Below, piece by piece: positions 46,366 to 55,541 of a stretch of DNA of 64,000 bases. Made by a program: the position numbers and the translations under genes. Positions within the stretch are counted from its first letter, which is position 1. Each line of letters begins with the position of its first letter. The stretch spans positions 496,001 through 560,000 of the forward strand of contig NZ_LT990039.1 in assembly GCF_900312975.1 (NCBI RefSeq), written 5' to 3'. This stretch comes from Massilistercora timonensis. Its GTDB lineage: Bacteria; Bacillota; Clostridia; Lachnospirales; Lachnospiraceae. The notes beneath the pieces are model-generated. The model was not told the origin of the DNA. It did no database searches and was given only the letters and a program-made list of their open reading frames with translations.

Positions 46366-47349
46366 CCCACAGGCCCTCCTCAAAGTTGAATTTTTCAAAT
46401 CCGGAGTGCTGTTTGGGTGGCTCTATCTGAAAGATCCGGGTTTTGACCGGCATTGATGGGACTTCTTCCGGCTGTTCTGTCACATACTGATCCCGGCAGA
46501 AACTGTCTCTTCTCATCCAGGTAACATCATGGGTGGTCAGGACTTTGCTGAGATCGGATGCGTAGATATAGAGGGTAAAGGAATCTCTCCGAATTCTGCA
46601 GGTCTTCTGGGTGTACCAGTACGGGACGCCGAAGCGCCGCCCTTCATAATGGACAAATCCATCGAAAGAAATCTTTCTTTCCGGACAGAGATAGAAAGCA
46701 AGTGCCTGTGTTTTTGTTAATACGGAAGCAACAGCCATGCAGTCTTCCTGATGCTTTTCACAGGGGATACAGTCCACGGCTTTATGGTATATGCTGTTCT
46801 GGCGGTTGCACCATCCGATGGCTTCCAGATTCAATTCTGTGATCGTGCCAAAAACTCTGCCGGCAAGGAAGTTATCTTTTACGAAGCGGATCAGGCGCTC
46901 CACCTTGCCTTTGGTGAAAGGATGCCTTGGCTTGCAGAGCTTTGTCTGGAAACCGATCGTTTCCATGAACGTTTTATAATCTTTCTGCCAGATAGGATGT
47001 CCTTCTGGATCACGCCGGATCACGACACTTTTCATGTTGTCTGTCAGTATATAGCGTGGGATTCCCATATAAGTAAAAGCATGGATCATCCCTATAAAAA
47101 GATTTTCCTGTCTGGCATTGGGGAAGAATTCGATGTATCTTTCCCCGCAATGATGGCAGATCATAGCAAAACATGCGACCTTATAGGAAGCATCGGTATT
47201 TGTATCTACCTGGACAAAGCCCCAGTCCATCTGATAGGATTCCCCAGGGGAAGTTTGATATCTGCGTCCCCGGTTTCCCTGAGGGGCAACGAGCTGACGC
47301 TTGGGCGGGACAAGATCCCGGTGATCAGCAATATAAGTTTTTACGGTTG
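46358..47349 (-). pseudogene. istA: IS21-A transposase IstA, C-terminal fragment
   Basis: This fragment holds the catalytic core: Asp in YQMDWGFVQVD, Asp in ILTDNMKSV and Glu in GKVERLIRFVKDNF, with the basic stretch PPKRQLVAPQGNRGRRY ahead of it. It is open to the inner-element boundary at 47349. Joined to the N-terminal fragment at 50,104-50,431 it gives 1,320 nt (440 codons with the stop), in frame across GYTGGLTTV-KTYIADHRD. The insertion inactivates the transposase. Confidence 0.9.
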
Positions 47350-47500
47350 TGCGTGGTAAGGTGATTTTACAGCCACAGGGTAAGGAGTTTTTTACATGAC
47401 GTGGTAAGATCTTTTTTACATCATGCGGTAACGACTTTTTTACATGAGATGGTAAGAAGTTCTTTACACTGTCCGGTAATCACTTTTTTACATCCCCTGC
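47350..47500 (+). repeat. IS21-B left-end transposase-binding repeats
   Basis: About five to six degenerate copies of GGTAA(G/C)-N-TTTTTTACAT occur in 150 bp before istA of IS21-B. The same unit in inverted orientation fills 49,953-50,085 at the right end. Confidence 0.8.
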
Positions 47501-47579
47501 GGCGAGTTTTATCACAGGAGGAGTCAGCGGTTCATCCGATTTTGTATACTGTAAGCAGTACACAAGAGAGGAGACCTTT

Positions 47580-49154
47580 ATGCTGACAAAAACAAAAATG
47601 CAGGAAATACAGGATTTAAAACTGCAAGGTTACACAAAAGCTGACATTATCAGATACTATGAAGCGCAGGGGCGCAAGCCTCCCAGCCGTCCCACGATCA
47701 GCAAGTATTATGACATGGATGTGCTCCCGGATGATCCAGGCGCGAAACTCGCAAAACCAAAAACCTTTGACGCGGAGCCTTTCCACAGCACGATCATCAG
47801 GATCCTTGAGACGAACAGTGGAAGAAGTTTCTGTATGTCATCTGTTTACGATGTCCTGGAAGAAAAATTCATCGAAAACGGAGCGTATGAAAAACTTCCC
47901 GGGAACCAGCAGACGCTCCGCAACTATATCCACTATCTTGAGGATTCCGGACAGATCGATAGGGAACCGGAGCATCGTCGTATCTATGATTATGTTTTTG
48001 ACACCCCGCCTGGAGAACAGATGCTGATCGACTTCGGTGAGGAGACTCTCTCAAAAACAACGCACATCCATTTCATCTGCCTTTTGCTACGTTACAGTCG
48101 TTTTTTATGTGTTTATGCACAGGATCACAAGTATAACTCGGAAGAAGCCTGTAAGGCGATCTATCATAGTTTCTGCCGGCTTGGAGGGCGTCCTAAAGAA
48201 CTGGTCATCGACCAGGACGCCGTGTTTGTCGCCAGTGAAACCTATGGTGAAGTCATTAAGACCAGAACCTTTGAAGATTTCTGTACAGAACAGGATATCC
48301 GGCTCTGGGTATGCAATAAAGCGGATCCTGAAAGCAAGGGACCTATCGAAAACTCTGTTGGGTTCGTGAAGAAAAACTTCTTCAGCGCACGGAAAGTCAC
48401 CTGTATCGATGATGTGTGGCGTTCCCTTCCCGGATGGCTGGAACGCAAAAACCAGCGGATCCACCGTTCCACCTTACGGGTCCCAAAAGCAGTCTACGAC
48501 AGCGTTGAAAAGTCAGACATGCGGCCGCTTCTTCCATCCGTGTATGAAACATCTCCGAATACGTTCCGTACTTATGAAATCGCGGCATTGCCTTACGTCC
48601 TGTATAGATCATGCAGGTATTCGGTTCCCCGTGATTATGCTTTCAAAACGGTACGCTTCAAAGTTGTCAGTGGGAAGATCCACATTTATGATGACCAGCT
48701 GAACTATATCTGTTCCCATAATCTCAGCGAGAGGAAAGGAAGTGTCAATCAGCTCCCGGAACACCGGAAACAGGACTCCGGAGACTGGATCGAGATCATG
48801 GAACGTCTCCGCGAGAAATGGAACTGCTATGACTTCCAGCACTTCATCAATGGTGTAAAAAAGGAAAATCCACGGCATATCTCCAAACAGCTTCGGGCAA
48901 TTGAACAGTTCCTTGATTCTGAGAATCCGGATAAATCCCTGGTAGCACAGGTGATGAAGGAATGCTGCCAGAAATACCGGTATCAGTTCTCGCAGTTTAA
49001 AGTTGTTTACAGCCTTGCAAAAGCCGGCCGGGAACTGGCTACAGACGACTGCCGCGCACAGGTTCCATCCGGCAGTGTCAGCTATACAGATCTTTCCATT
49101 TATGCAAAAGCCTTTCAGGAACGCACAGTGAGGAAGGAGGCTGCTGCTCGATGA
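47580..49154 (+). CDS. istA: IS21-B transposase IstA
   Basis: This 524-residue transposase has N-terminal helix-turn-helix regions (LKLQGYTKADIIRYYEAQG) and a DDE core with Asp in QMLIDFGEE, Asp in LVIDQDAVF and Glu in GPIENSVGFVKKNFF. GGAG lies 6 nt before the ATG. It is intact and overlaps istB by 4 bp. It is only distantly like IstA of the outer element, so the two IS21 elements are not sisters. Confidence 0.94.
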   Translation: MLTKTKMQEIQDLKLQGYTKADIIRYYEAQGRKPPSRPTISKYYDMDVLPDDPGAKLAKPKTFDAEPFHSTIIRILETNSGRSFCMSSVYDVLEEKFIENGAYEKLPGNQQTLRNYIHYLEDSGQIDREPEHRRIYDYVFDTPPGEQMLIDFGEETLSKTTHIHFICLLLRYSRFLCVYAQDHKYNSEEACKAIYHSFCRLGGRPKELVIDQDAVFVASETYGEVIKTRTFEDFCTEQDIRLWVCNKADPESKGPIENSVGFVKKNFFSARKVTCIDDVWRSLPGWLERKNQRIHRSTLRVPKAVYDSVEKSDMRPLLPSVYETSPNTFRTYEIAALPYVLYRSCRYSVPRDYAFKTVRFKVVSGKIHIYDDQLNYICSHNLSERKGSVNQLPEHRKQDSGDWIEIMERLREKWNCYDFQHFINGVKKENPRHISKQLRAIEQFLDSENPDKSLVAQVMKECCQKYRYQFSQFKVVYSLAKAGRELATDDCRAQVPSGSVSYTDLSIYAKAFQERTVRKEAAAR

Positions 49155-49954
49155 ACCGTGAGATCTTAAAAAGTATGGATACCGGTCATATCCCTGTACA
49201 GCGGCTCACAGCCCTGCTTGAAACGTTTACCTTAAAGCACGCGGCGCGTATGCTTCCGGATCTTCTGGAAACCGCAGATCTTCAGGACTCCTCCCGCAGG
49301 GAATTCCTTCTGGCTGTTCTCGAGACCGAAGTCAAAGGTCGGAATGAACGGCGTCGGAAGCGTAACTATTCCGCAGCGCATTTTCCTCCAAATATCCGAC
49401 CATTGGAAGAGTTTGATCCGGAAGAGCTGGAGTCAGGTATCACCCACGCGCAGCTCTCCGTATTGAAAGAATTATCCTGGCTGGACAACTACGGAAACCT
49501 TGTCTTTGCGGGGCCTCCGGGCCTCGGCAAGACCATGGTCGCCTGTGGTCTTGGTCTACAGGCTGTCAACAGTGGCTATACTGTATGTTTTGAGAAGATG
49601 ACCAACCTGATCAAGATTCTCGACACCGCAGAAACAGAGCGCGCAGCCGGATTCCGACTCAAAAATATCAAGAAAGCACAGCTTGTCATCATTGATGAGA
49701 TCGGCTATACACCGATCAGCCGCGGACAGGCAAACCGCTTTTTCACATTTATCAGTGACACCTATGAAACCAGTTCCATCATCTTTACCACCAACAAAGA
49801 GATCGTTGACTGGGCTGAGATGATGGGGGATCCAGTACTTACCACTGCAATGCTGGACCGGATCCTGCACCATGCCAAGTGCTATTCTTTCCGCGGGGAA
49901 TCCTACCGGCTGAAGCACCCTGACCTGTACCCGCAGGGAGAAACTGGGATGTAA
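49151..49954 (+). CDS. istB: IS21-B helper ATPase IstB
   Basis: This 267-residue AAA+ protein has Walker A GPPGLGKTM, Walker B LVIIDEIGYTP and FTTNKEI. The ATG overlaps the istA stop (ATGA). It is intact, and its sequence differs clearly from IstB of the outer element. Confidence 0.94.
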   Translation: MNREILKSMDTGHIPVQRLTALLETFTLKHAARMLPDLLETADLQDSSRREFLLAVLETEVKGRNERRRKRNYSAAHFPPNIRPLEEFDPEELESGITHAQLSVLKELSWLDNYGNLVFAGPPGLGKTMVACGLGLQAVNSGYTVCFEKMTNLIKILDTAETERAAGFRLKNIKKAQLVIIDEIGYTPISRGQANRFFTFISDTYETSSIIFTTNKEIVDWAEMMGDPVLTTAMLDRILHHAKCYSFRGESYRLKHPDLYPQGETGM

Positions 49955-50095
49955 AAAATCTGCTTACCGGGTAAAGTAAAAAAGTGCTTACCTTACGATG
50001 TAAAAATCTGCTTACCAAGGTATGTAAAAAACTCCTTACCATACGGTGTAAAAAACATCTTACCTAACAATGTAAAAAAGTGCTTGACATTTGCA
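49955..50095 (-). repeat. IS21-B right-end transposase-binding repeats
   Basis: Five to six copies of TGTAAAAAA-N-TGCTTACC fill the 140 bp between the istB stop and the element end. They are inverted relative to the left-end set. Confidence 0.8.
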
Positions 50096-50431
50096 TACGG
50101 TTGTTAATCCGCCGGTATATCCAGCTTCCTGCAGCCGCTCAAAGCATACCGAAGAATTCGTGACGCCTTTTCGGAGCAGTCCGTCAATAATGCCGCTATA
50201 TCCGGTCAGAACTGTAGATGTGACTTTTTGTCCTGTCCTCCCATGTGGTGTAACAATAAAGTTATTCTCTTTTAAGTGCCTTAGCCTGGATCTGCTAATT
50301 CCGGTCCGGCGTTCCAGTTCTGCAAGATTAATTTTGGCAAGGCTGAAATTTTCGCCTTGTTCCTGCTTTATTTCGTTGATTGCTTGTGTTATGATTTTTT
50401 GTAAGTCATTACATGTAGCATCTTCGTGCAT
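50096..50431 (-). pseudogene. istA: IS21-A transposase IstA, N-terminal fragment
   Basis: This fragment starts MHEDATCNDLQKI at ATG 50431 with AGGAGG 4 nt upstream. It contains helix-turn-helix regions (AELERRTGISRSRLRHLKEN) and ends GYTGGLTTV at the insertion point. The frame then runs into IS21-B for about 12 codons. Joined to 46358-47349 it rebuilds a full IstA. Confidence 0.9.
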
Positions 50432-50545
50432 AAATCCTCCTTTTCTGATGCATTGGCTTATCATCAGTATAAGAGGATGAAGACCTGTATGTAATGGCTT
50501 TTTTAATTTGACTAGGATTGGCTATTTTAGCCTGACACTAGATGG

Positions 50546-51376
50546 TTATTTTAACCCGACGCTAATAGCATCTGCAATCCGCTCTTCCAGGCTCATATTT
50601 TTCTTTATTTTTGATAGATCTGAACTCCTTTTTTCTCCCTTTTTTCTTTTAATATTTTGATGATGGTTTTCATGAAACGCAAATTCTTTATCCCAATGAG
50701 CCTTTATTTGCTCACCCAGCCACAAAATCCATTCGCCGTCTTCCCCGTAATAATATCCTTTTTTATCCAAATAACTGATATCACTTTCATTAATCAAACC
50801 ATATGCCAGGAGCATAGCTTTCCACACGTCAACTAATTCATAGAAAAATGGCATCTTAAGATGGGAACGCATTCCACGCATCTCTTCCATCATCGAATTG
50901 ATCATTCCATAAACCGTACAACCCCTATTGATACATACTACCTGTGATTCAATACTTCCTGCATAATCTGTCCATTTGATGATATCTGCTATTTTTTCTA
51001 ACACTTCCTGCTTCTTCCGCTGTGCTAAAATATATTCTTCATCCAAACTTATCTCTCTGTCACCAATAAAACACATCTCCACTTGATCTGATTTCTCTAC
51101 CCCGTCCGGAATTTTATATCTGTATGTTTCTTTTCCATGGTCATCATACCGAAACATCGCTTTTTCAAGAAGATATTTCTTTTTTTCTTCCGATATCTCA
51201 TCAAAATATTCTTTTTCGACACCAAAAAAACTGGCTAACTGCTCACGTCTTTGCTCCGGAATATCTTTTTTCCCATTTTCCCAGGAATTCAAATCCTGTC
51301 TGGTTACACCTATTATCTCTGCCAATTCACTCAAAGATATATTGCAACGAGTTCTGATATATTTTAATCCATTCAT
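50546..51376 (-). CDS. XRE-family transcriptional regulator, C-terminus replaced by IS21-A
   Basis: This protein of about 276 residues has an N-terminal helix-turn-helix (RTRCNISLSELAEIIGVTRQDLNSWENGKKDIPEQR) and a long C-terminal region with no recognised domain. GGAGGG lies upstream of ATG 51376. The last residues (ISVGLK) are coded by the end of the outer IS21; the native tail of 24 residues lies at 45385-45464. Before insertion it ended about 70 bp from the tracrRNA terminator, so it may have regulated the CRISPR locus; that is inference. The loss is small, so function may remain. Confidence 0.8.
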   Translation of the reverse strand: MNGLKYIRTRCNISLSELAEIIGVTRQDLNSWENGKKDIPEQRREQLASFFGVEKEYFDEISEEKKKYLLEKAMFRYDDHGKETYRYKIPDGVEKSDQVEMCFIGDREISLDEEYILAQRKKQEVLEKIADIIKWTDYAGSIESQVVCINRGCTVYGMINSMMEEMRGMRSHLKMPFFYELVDVWKAMLLAYGLINESDISYLDKKGYYYGEDGEWILWLGEQIKAHWDKEFAFHENHHQNIKRKKGEKRSSDLSKIKKNMSLEERIADAISVGLK

Positions 51377-51653
51377 TTTTTCCCTCCAGAAAAAATTATA
51401 TAATCCGTGCACGTTCAATATATTTTCATATTATCTTTGGTTTACAGCATACGTCAACCTGTAACCTGCTCTAACATCCTCAAATTTTCTGCAATACTAC
51501 CAGTAATTCATTTTTAATCTCATCATTTTTTACTATTTGACGAGATTAAAACGCAAATGACGAATATAACATTTCATTAATTGCACTAGAATTAAGTGAA
51601 TATCTCCGATGGTTTTCACTCTAGACTAACGGCATGCCCGTTATACCACAAAA

Positions 51654-51682
51654 ATACCACCAGTCAAAAGCGACTGATGGTA
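51654..51682 (-). terminator. terminator after the 68-residue gene
   Basis: A 12-bp stem with one mismatch (ATACCA-C-CAGTC with GACTG-A-TGGTAT) is followed by TTTTTG on the minus strand, directly after the stop codon. Confidence 0.75.
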
Positions 51683-51683
51683 T

Positions 51684-51890
51684 CTACTTAACTTTTTCCA
51701 TATATTCCAAAACCTGTTCTAATAACGGGCCAGCTCCACATTCGATAAATTCCTGCCTTTCTTCAGCTGTTGCTTTAAGCATTTCTTTTTCCACTTGCAA
51801 TTTTATTCTTTTCCACTCTTCGTCAGAATGTTCTCCAAAGAAAATTTTCTTTTTTAGTTTTTCTAGGCTATTCATTGCCATATAATTCAT
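51684..51890 (-). CDS. hypothetical protein
   Basis: This 68-residue, mostly helical acidic protein starts MNYMAMNSLEKLKKKIFFG. GAGGAG lies 4 nt before the first ATG and 13 nt before the second in-frame ATG. It has its own terminator and sits between the XRE gene and the type III locus. Function unknown. Confidence 0.6.
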   Translation of the reverse strand: MNYMAMNSLEKLKKKIFFGEHSDEEWKRIKLQVEKEMLKATAEERQEFIECGAGPLLEQVLEYMEKVK

Positions 51891-51979
51891 ATTACTCCTC
51901 TATACTTCCCTATTTCTTTTGGAATTCCACATTTAATTTAGGTAACATTATAAAAACATTGGCTTCAGCCGGTTTTCTA

Positions 51980-52122
51980 ACCCCCTCGAATTTGAGGTTT
52001 CAAATCTGTATTTTAACCCCGTAAGCAGAAAAGTATTTGGCGGGTGTGCCCTTTCCCGCATTTCTTTTGACCTATAAGGTGCGTAGCAGCACAATCTCTA
52101 CTTCAAATATTTTTCTGCTTTA
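51980..52122. ncRNA. possible structured RNA in a 313-bp gap downstream of csm6
   Basis: The 313 bp between 51890 and 52204 holds no gene. Arms at 52021-52039 (GTAAGCAGAAAAGTATTTG) and 52103-52122 (CAAATATTTTTCTGCTTTAC) pair with about one bulge and one G-U. Inside, GCGGG/CCCGC (52040-52059) and ACCTATAAGGT form smaller stems; outside, CCTC/GAGG (51984-51997) forms another. Several nested stems over about 140 nt suggest a folded RNA or a mobile end. No promoter or known family is recognised, and the strand is unclear. Confidence 0.4.
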
Positions 52123-52203
52123 CGCCATCTCTATTTATCTATCCTTGCCAGCAAGACTACCGCCTTATATGCAGCCTCCTTTCAGATTTTTCATGGGAAT
52201 AAA

Positions 52204-53526
52204 TTAAACAACCTCTTCTATCGCATGAATAATATTTTCATTCATACGGTCATAAGATTTCCAATCTTCTTTTCTGATCTTTATTCCTGCCCTGATTGAC
52301 AAAAATTTTAATAATTCAATAATCTCTTCTGGCCGAATAGAAGCATCGCGTAAAATGCTTTCCTCCGTTATTGCTACAATCTCATGTGCTGCGTAATTCC
52401 TGATTTCCCTTTCCACCTCTCTAATTTTCTCTATTGAACTTATTACCTTTAAATCTTCTTCTTTGGCAAGAATAATTTCACTCACGTAATCAGAAGAGAG
52501 CGGATTCTCTTTTAGCATTGGATATTTTCTTTTCAGAATAGCCAAAATATCTGGCGCCGATTTTTCCATTTTATTGATATTCAGATACCAGATCCCTTTT
52601 CGACTTCTCACACAAAACTTTTCTTCAGAAACCCCTTGTTTTTTTCGCATATACACAAGAAGGATATCTAATACTACAGGGGTAATCGCACGGATATAAT
52701 CTGCATATTGCCGTTTCCGCAATTTGATATTTAAATTTATCAAATATTCTATAATGTCTTTTTCTTCTCCAACTGCGATCTGCAAAACATCCTGCGTTTC
52801 TTTTCCCAAAAGCTTTTGCGCACCTGAGATGTCCAGGAGATTTCTTCTTTCTGCCGCTTTCAAATACAAAACTGCTTTTCCCGATAAGGCTCCCTCCATA
52901 TTTTCAGCCAACATTAAAGCCGCAGAATAATCATATTCTCTTATTAAACGCTTTATATTTTCCTTTTGAATGTTTAAAAATAATGTATCTGTTTTTGATC
53001 GGGAACTTCTATCGATAAATGTTTCCTGATTATCCAGATTGCATTCCCATTGTAACTTCACATCGTAATGATCCGTATCTTCATGCTCTTTATTTGCTGC
53101 TTTTGCAGGCGTTTCTACTTGAATGGCAGTATATCGTTCCGGATAAAGGCTGGCCAAAACCTGAAGACCCATTTTCATGGCTGGCGTTCCAGATGAAACA
53201 TTAAAAAGGATTTCCCCTTCATTTTCCTTCTCAATCTCTTGCAGACATCTTTTAAATTCTTCATAAAAATCATCCAGTTTATGAACATATACTAGTTCCG
53301 GTCTCTTAATAATTTCTATTTCAAAATTATGATCCAGCAATTCTCCCAATTTTTCAAGGCAAAAAACATATCTGTTGTCACTCTCATGATCTTGCAAAAT
53401 CTCTTTTGACATATATAAATATACTTTATCCGGTTTATAAATCCGACAAATATGTAGCATCGACCCATCTCTTTGATTAGAAATCGGATCCGTCTTCCCC
53501 AATGGTGAAAATAAAATTTTACCCAT
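52204..53526 (-). CDS. csm6: Csm6, CARF-HEPN ribonuclease of type III-A
   Basis: This 440-residue protein has an N-terminal CARF domain (about 1-165, with ILFNVSSGTPAMKMGL) and a C-terminal HEPN domain with the RxxxxH catalytic motif in REIRNYAAHEIV (about 377-382). Csm6 cuts RNA without sequence selection when it binds cyclic oligoadenylate made by Cas10. ATG 53526 has AGGAG 8 nt upstream; an ATG two codons earlier is too close to it. It follows cas2 by 12 bp and is part of the cas1-cas2-csm6 unit. Confidence 0.9.
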   Translation of the reverse strand: MGKILFSPLGKTDPISNQRDGSMLHICRIYKPDKVYLYMSKEILQDHESDNRYVFCLEKLGELLDHNFEIEIIKRPELVYVHKLDDFYEEFKRCLQEIEKENEGEILFNVSSGTPAMKMGLQVLASLYPERYTAIQVETPAKAANKEHEDTDHYDVKLQWECNLDNQETFIDRSSRSKTDTLFLNIQKENIKRLIREYDYSAALMLAENMEGALSGKAVLYLKAAERRNLLDISGAQKLLGKETQDVLQIAVGEEKDIIEYLINLNIKLRKRQYADYIRAITPVVLDILLVYMRKKQGVSEEKFCVRSRKGIWYLNINKMEKSAPDILAILKRKYPMLKENPLSSDYVSEIILAKEEDLKVISSIEKIREVEREIRNYAAHEIVAITEESILRDASIRPEEIIELLKFLSIRAGIKIRKEDWKSYDRMNENIIHAIEEVV

Positions 53527-53538
53527 CCTCATATCTCC

Positions 53539-53865
53539 TTATAAAACTAAAACCTCATTCTCAAACTCGTCTTGCTTTATTCCATAACTATGTATTTCGC
53601 CTTGACCATTTATTTTGTATATTCTAATATTATCGTTTTCTTTCGCAAATTTTTCAATATCACACAACAATTTTTGATATTGCCTCTCTGATAATCTACT
53701 TTCAAAAGCAGATTTTTGTACACGAAAGCCGTATCCCTCCAAAAGTTTTACCAACTTGTTTCTTCTATTGTTTTCAATTATATCGTAAATTACAAGCACA
53801 AAACTTTTTTGTTCCATTTCTGGAACCAGCGTATTGAAAATAAAATTTTCATAATATCTTTTCAT
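53539..53865 (-). CDS. cas2: CRISPR adaptation protein Cas2 (type III-A locus)
   Basis: This 108-residue protein has the Cas2 core VLVIYDIIENNRRNKLVKLL, GYGFRVQKSAFES and the IRIYKI strand. The first 16 residues before MEQKSF are an extension; an AGGTGA site favours ATG 53865, which lies 6 bp after the cas1 stop. It is distinct from the type II-A cas2 at 39868. Confidence 0.93.
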   Translation of the reverse strand: MKRYYENFIFNTLVPEMEQKSFVLVIYDIIENNRRNKLVKLLEGYGFRVQKSAFESRLSERQYQKLLCDIEKFAKENDNIRIYKINGQGEIHSYGIKQDEFENEVLVL

Positions 53866-53871
53866 AATATT

Positions 53872-54879
53872 TCACCTGATCACGATCGGCTTATACCTTG
53901 TAACATCATGCTCCATAATCATTTGAACAACTTTTTGAAGCTGATACCGAATTGCTTTACGATAGCTTGTAAATCCTGCTTCTACATCTTCCAAATATTT
54001 TGTAGATTCCCGCATTTTTAGTTCATACTTTCTGAGAAAAATCTTCATCGCCTCATAACTAAGAAAAAATCCTCCAGAATCTTCGTCACTCCAAAACTGT
54101 TCAGCGGATATTTCCTTTCCAATCACAAGACTTAATACAACCGAATCTACTAAAACAGCTCTCCACTCTTCCATCAAATCACTGGCCAGCGTCGGATGCC
54201 TCTCTCTATCTTTATGTATAAAGCCCGCATATGGCGTTAATCCCGCATTCTCAATCTCTCCATATATTTCATACATTAACATTGTATATCCCAAACTTAA
54301 CATTGAATTAAACGCATCTTGTGGTGGTTGCTTATTTCTGCCCCTAAACCTGAACGCTTCCGGAACTAATTCTGAAAGGCATTTAAAATATTCTCTTGCA
54401 ATCACTCCTTCATAACCCTTGCATATATCTATCGTTTTAGAACTGGATATTTTTACAACATTCCGCATGATAAAATCAATAGATTTACTAATATCTTTTC
54501 CTGTCGTACGCTTATAACGCCTTAATATCGTCACTTGATTTCTTGCCTTTGCCATTAATACATTTCTTGCAAACTCAAGACAAAACTGTGAATCCTCACA
54601 CAAATGAATCTGCTGTTTCTGCCGAAATATATTGGAATGGCACGTAGATTCCAACCTGCCAAAATAGGCTCCATTTCTCGAAAAAAAGCTTACTGGAATT
54701 CCCCTTTTCAAGCATTCTTGTACGCAGGGTGTTGTCAGATTATTATTGCCAAATAATGCAATCGTCTCCAGTGTTTCTCGAGGAACTTTAGTAATGCTTC
54801 CATCTCTGTGCGTTACCTTAAAGTATCCTCCCTCCACTCCGATGACAGCACCATTCTCACATAAATATAGATAACTCAT
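53872..54879 (-). CDS. cas1: CRISPR integrase Cas1 (type III-A locus)
   Basis: This 335-residue Cas1 has Glu in YEGVIAREYF, His in PYAGFIHKDRERHP and the acidic LASDLMEEWR stretch that binds metal. It has the typical beta-strand N-terminal domain (YLYLCENGAVIGVEGG). It should integrate spacers in the adjacent six-repeat array. The 133 bp between its start and the array contains no gene. Confidence 0.96.
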   Translation of the reverse strand: MSYLYLCENGAVIGVEGGYFKVTHRDGSITKVPRETLETIALFGNNNLTTPCVQECLKRGIPVSFFSRNGAYFGRLESTCHSNIFRQKQQIHLCEDSQFCLEFARNVLMAKARNQVTILRRYKRTTGKDISKSIDFIMRNVVKISSSKTIDICKGYEGVIAREYFKCLSELVPEAFRFRGRNKQPPQDAFNSMLSLGYTMLMYEIYGEIENAGLTPYAGFIHKDRERHPTLASDLMEEWRAVLVDSVVLSLVIGKEISAEQFWSDEDSGGFFLSYEAMKIFLRKYELKMRESTKYLEDVEAGFTSYRKAIRYQLQKVVQMIMEHDVTRYKPIVIR

Positions 54880-55012
54880 AACATATCTTCGCCTTTCAAG
54901 TTATATATACATTTCACTGATTCTATTTTCTCTACCATAAACTTTATATGTATCAAAACGATCTTTACATCTCTTATGCACATACCACACAAAACTAATG
55001 CCTGTATCTTAT

Positions 55013-55407
55013 AATGCCATCCCCTTTCGGGGCTATCTCTTCCTTAACTATGGAAGAAAAAAGGATACGTTACGGAAGCATAGCGTTTCCGTCCCCTCTC
55101 GGGGGTATCTCTTCCTTAACCTGTCTCGATAAGAATATTAAAGATAGGACCTGACGTTTCCGTCCCCTCTCGGGGTTAGCTCTTCCTCAACGATCAATGG
55201 AGGAAAGGGGGAGCGCTGGATTCGGCTGGTTTCCGTCCCCTCTCGGGGTTAGCTCTTCCTCAACGAAACTTGTAGAAGAAAAAACACCCCGAAACCCTGG
55301 TTTCCGTCCCCTCTCGGGGTTAGCTCTTCCTCAACGGTGTAAAGAGGAAATCGGATGATGAAATAAAGACAGTTTCCGTCCCCTCTCGGGGTTAGCTCTT
55401 CCTCAAC
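55013..55407 (-). CRISPR. type III-A CRISPR array, 6 repeats and 5 spacers
   Basis: The 36-bp repeats start at 55013, 55085, 55156, 55229, 55300 and 55372; spacers are 35-37 bp. In the crRNA sense (minus strand) the repeat starts GTTGAGGAAGAGCTAACC, forms a CCCC-GAGA-GGGG hairpin and ends ACGGAAAC, the likely 8-nt crRNA tag after Cas6 cleavage. The four right-hand repeats are identical and the two left-hand ones are degenerate. The leader is therefore on the right, after csm5, and transcription is leftward. Confidence 0.95.
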
Positions 55408-55541
55408 CCTACCCTCGGGAGCCCTCATAAATTCAGGCTCCCTACATTCATTTGCGGATTAAAAATTTTTCTCTCATACTTTGCACCAATTACTTGATTT
55501 AAAAAATGCAAAACCCTTAAATTACAAGACACGGATAAAAA
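55408..55541 (-). promoter_or_regulatory. type III-A array leader
   Basis: This A+T-rich 134-bp stretch lies between the csm5 stop and the first repeat. A GGGAGCC/GGCTCCC hairpin (55417-55423 with 55436-55442) stands next to the repeat. No clear promoter boxes are seen, so read-through from the csm operon may supply crRNA. Confidence 0.5.

Larger units (their letters stand above)
47350..50095 (+). mobile_element. inner IS21-family element (IS21-B)
   Basis: This 2,746-bp element starts TGCGTGGTAAGG and ends CATTTGCA, with the TG...CA termini of the family. It is flanked by a perfect 8-bp duplication, TACGGTTG (47342-47349 and 50096-50103). Both ends carry arrays of about five to six copies of GGTAAG-N-TTTTTTACA, spaced about 26 bp, the expected multiple transposase-binding sites. 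Both of its genes are intact. It lies inside istA of IS21-A. Confidence 0.92.
45465..50567 (-). mobile_element. outer IS21-family element (IS21-A), itself interrupted
   Basis: The left end reads TGTTAGCGTCGGG and the right end, complemented, TATTAGCGTCGGG. Both ends carry sub-repeats of the form (T/G)TCA..AAAA..GCCA. A 4-bp duplication, GCAT, flanks it at 45461-45464 and 50568-50571. Without the inner element it is 2,349 bp, a normal IS21 size. It encodes IstB and a split IstA. It cut the XRE gene and separated it from the CRISPR locus. Confidence 0.9.
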
